A DNA stretch of 6,167 nucleotides from Pseudomonas sp. (GTDB taxonomy: Bacteria; Pseudomonadota; Gammaproteobacteria; Pseudomonadales; Pseudomonadaceae), in contig DPSI01000611.1 of the NCBI GenBank assembly GCA_003527165.1, positions 1-6,167 on the forward strand, given 5' to 3'. Of the stretch, positions 5,985-6,167 are shown piece by piece; the stretch's first letter is position 1, and every line of letters begins with the position of its first letter. A program made the position numbers and the translations under genes. Below the pieces are notes generated by a model, which worked only from the letters and a program-made list of their open reading frames with translations, was not told where the DNA came from and did not search any database.

Positions 5985-6167
5985 GGCGAACCCTTGCGAC
6001 GGGATGGCGAACCGCTGGCCCTGGGTTAGATGATGCGGCCCGCGGATAGCTTCTGTCCGTTTTCAATACACCAGCATAGCCGAGCGGTTGTAAGGCGCGA
6101 GCAGCCGGCGTCATTGCAGAGCAGTGGCCGTCTAGAAGCGCTCATGCTCGCCGAGAAACCGCCATTC

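Overview
The window is high-GC DNA (roughly 60% by eye) with G/C-ending codons, strong Shine-Dalgarno sites and short intergenic gaps. The protein set (LysE/RhtB exporter, YeaE-type aldo/keto reductase, DUF6279-type lipoprotein, small solute-binding protein) points to a gammaproteobacterium, most likely Pseudomonas or Stutzerimonas. That assignment is inference; no rRNA or marker gene is present. I see no tRNA, rRNA, insertion sequence, phage gene or CRISPR array.

Left half, plus strand (210-3279): a LysE/RhtB amino-acid exporter, then a VOC (glyoxalase-like) protein overlapping by one base with an aldo/keto reductase close to E. coli YeaE, a methylglyoxal reductase. Next comes a short-chain dehydrogenase/reductase (SDR) with a C-terminal membrane helix. 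The SDR is split by an in-frame TAA at codon 102, although its frame, catalytic residues and C-terminus remain intact on both sides, so it reads as a recent nonsense mutation or a base-calling error. Its upstream region has a candidate promoter whose -10 box lies between the arms of a perfect inverted repeat.

Middle (3333-4595): a DUF6279-like lipoprotein on the minus strand converges on the SDR. It is divergent from a 62-residue plus-strand protein of unknown function. The 198-base divergent region holds nested inverted repeats and a second small hairpin, and is the most structured non-coding stretch here.

Right half, minus strand (4605-5984): a stand-alone periplasmic solute-binding-like protein and, 78 bases downstream, a small lipoprotein with a Sel1/TPR-like segment. 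They may form one transcription unit for envelope functions that remain unassigned. The last 183 bases are the upstream region of this unit and contain no gene I can support.

The VOC, reductase and SDR genes together suggest a carbonyl/aldehyde-handling neighbourhood, but no pathway can be proved from sequence alone. I found no clear novel multi-gene system. The best leads are the interrupted SDR, its putative operator, and the structured divergent region.
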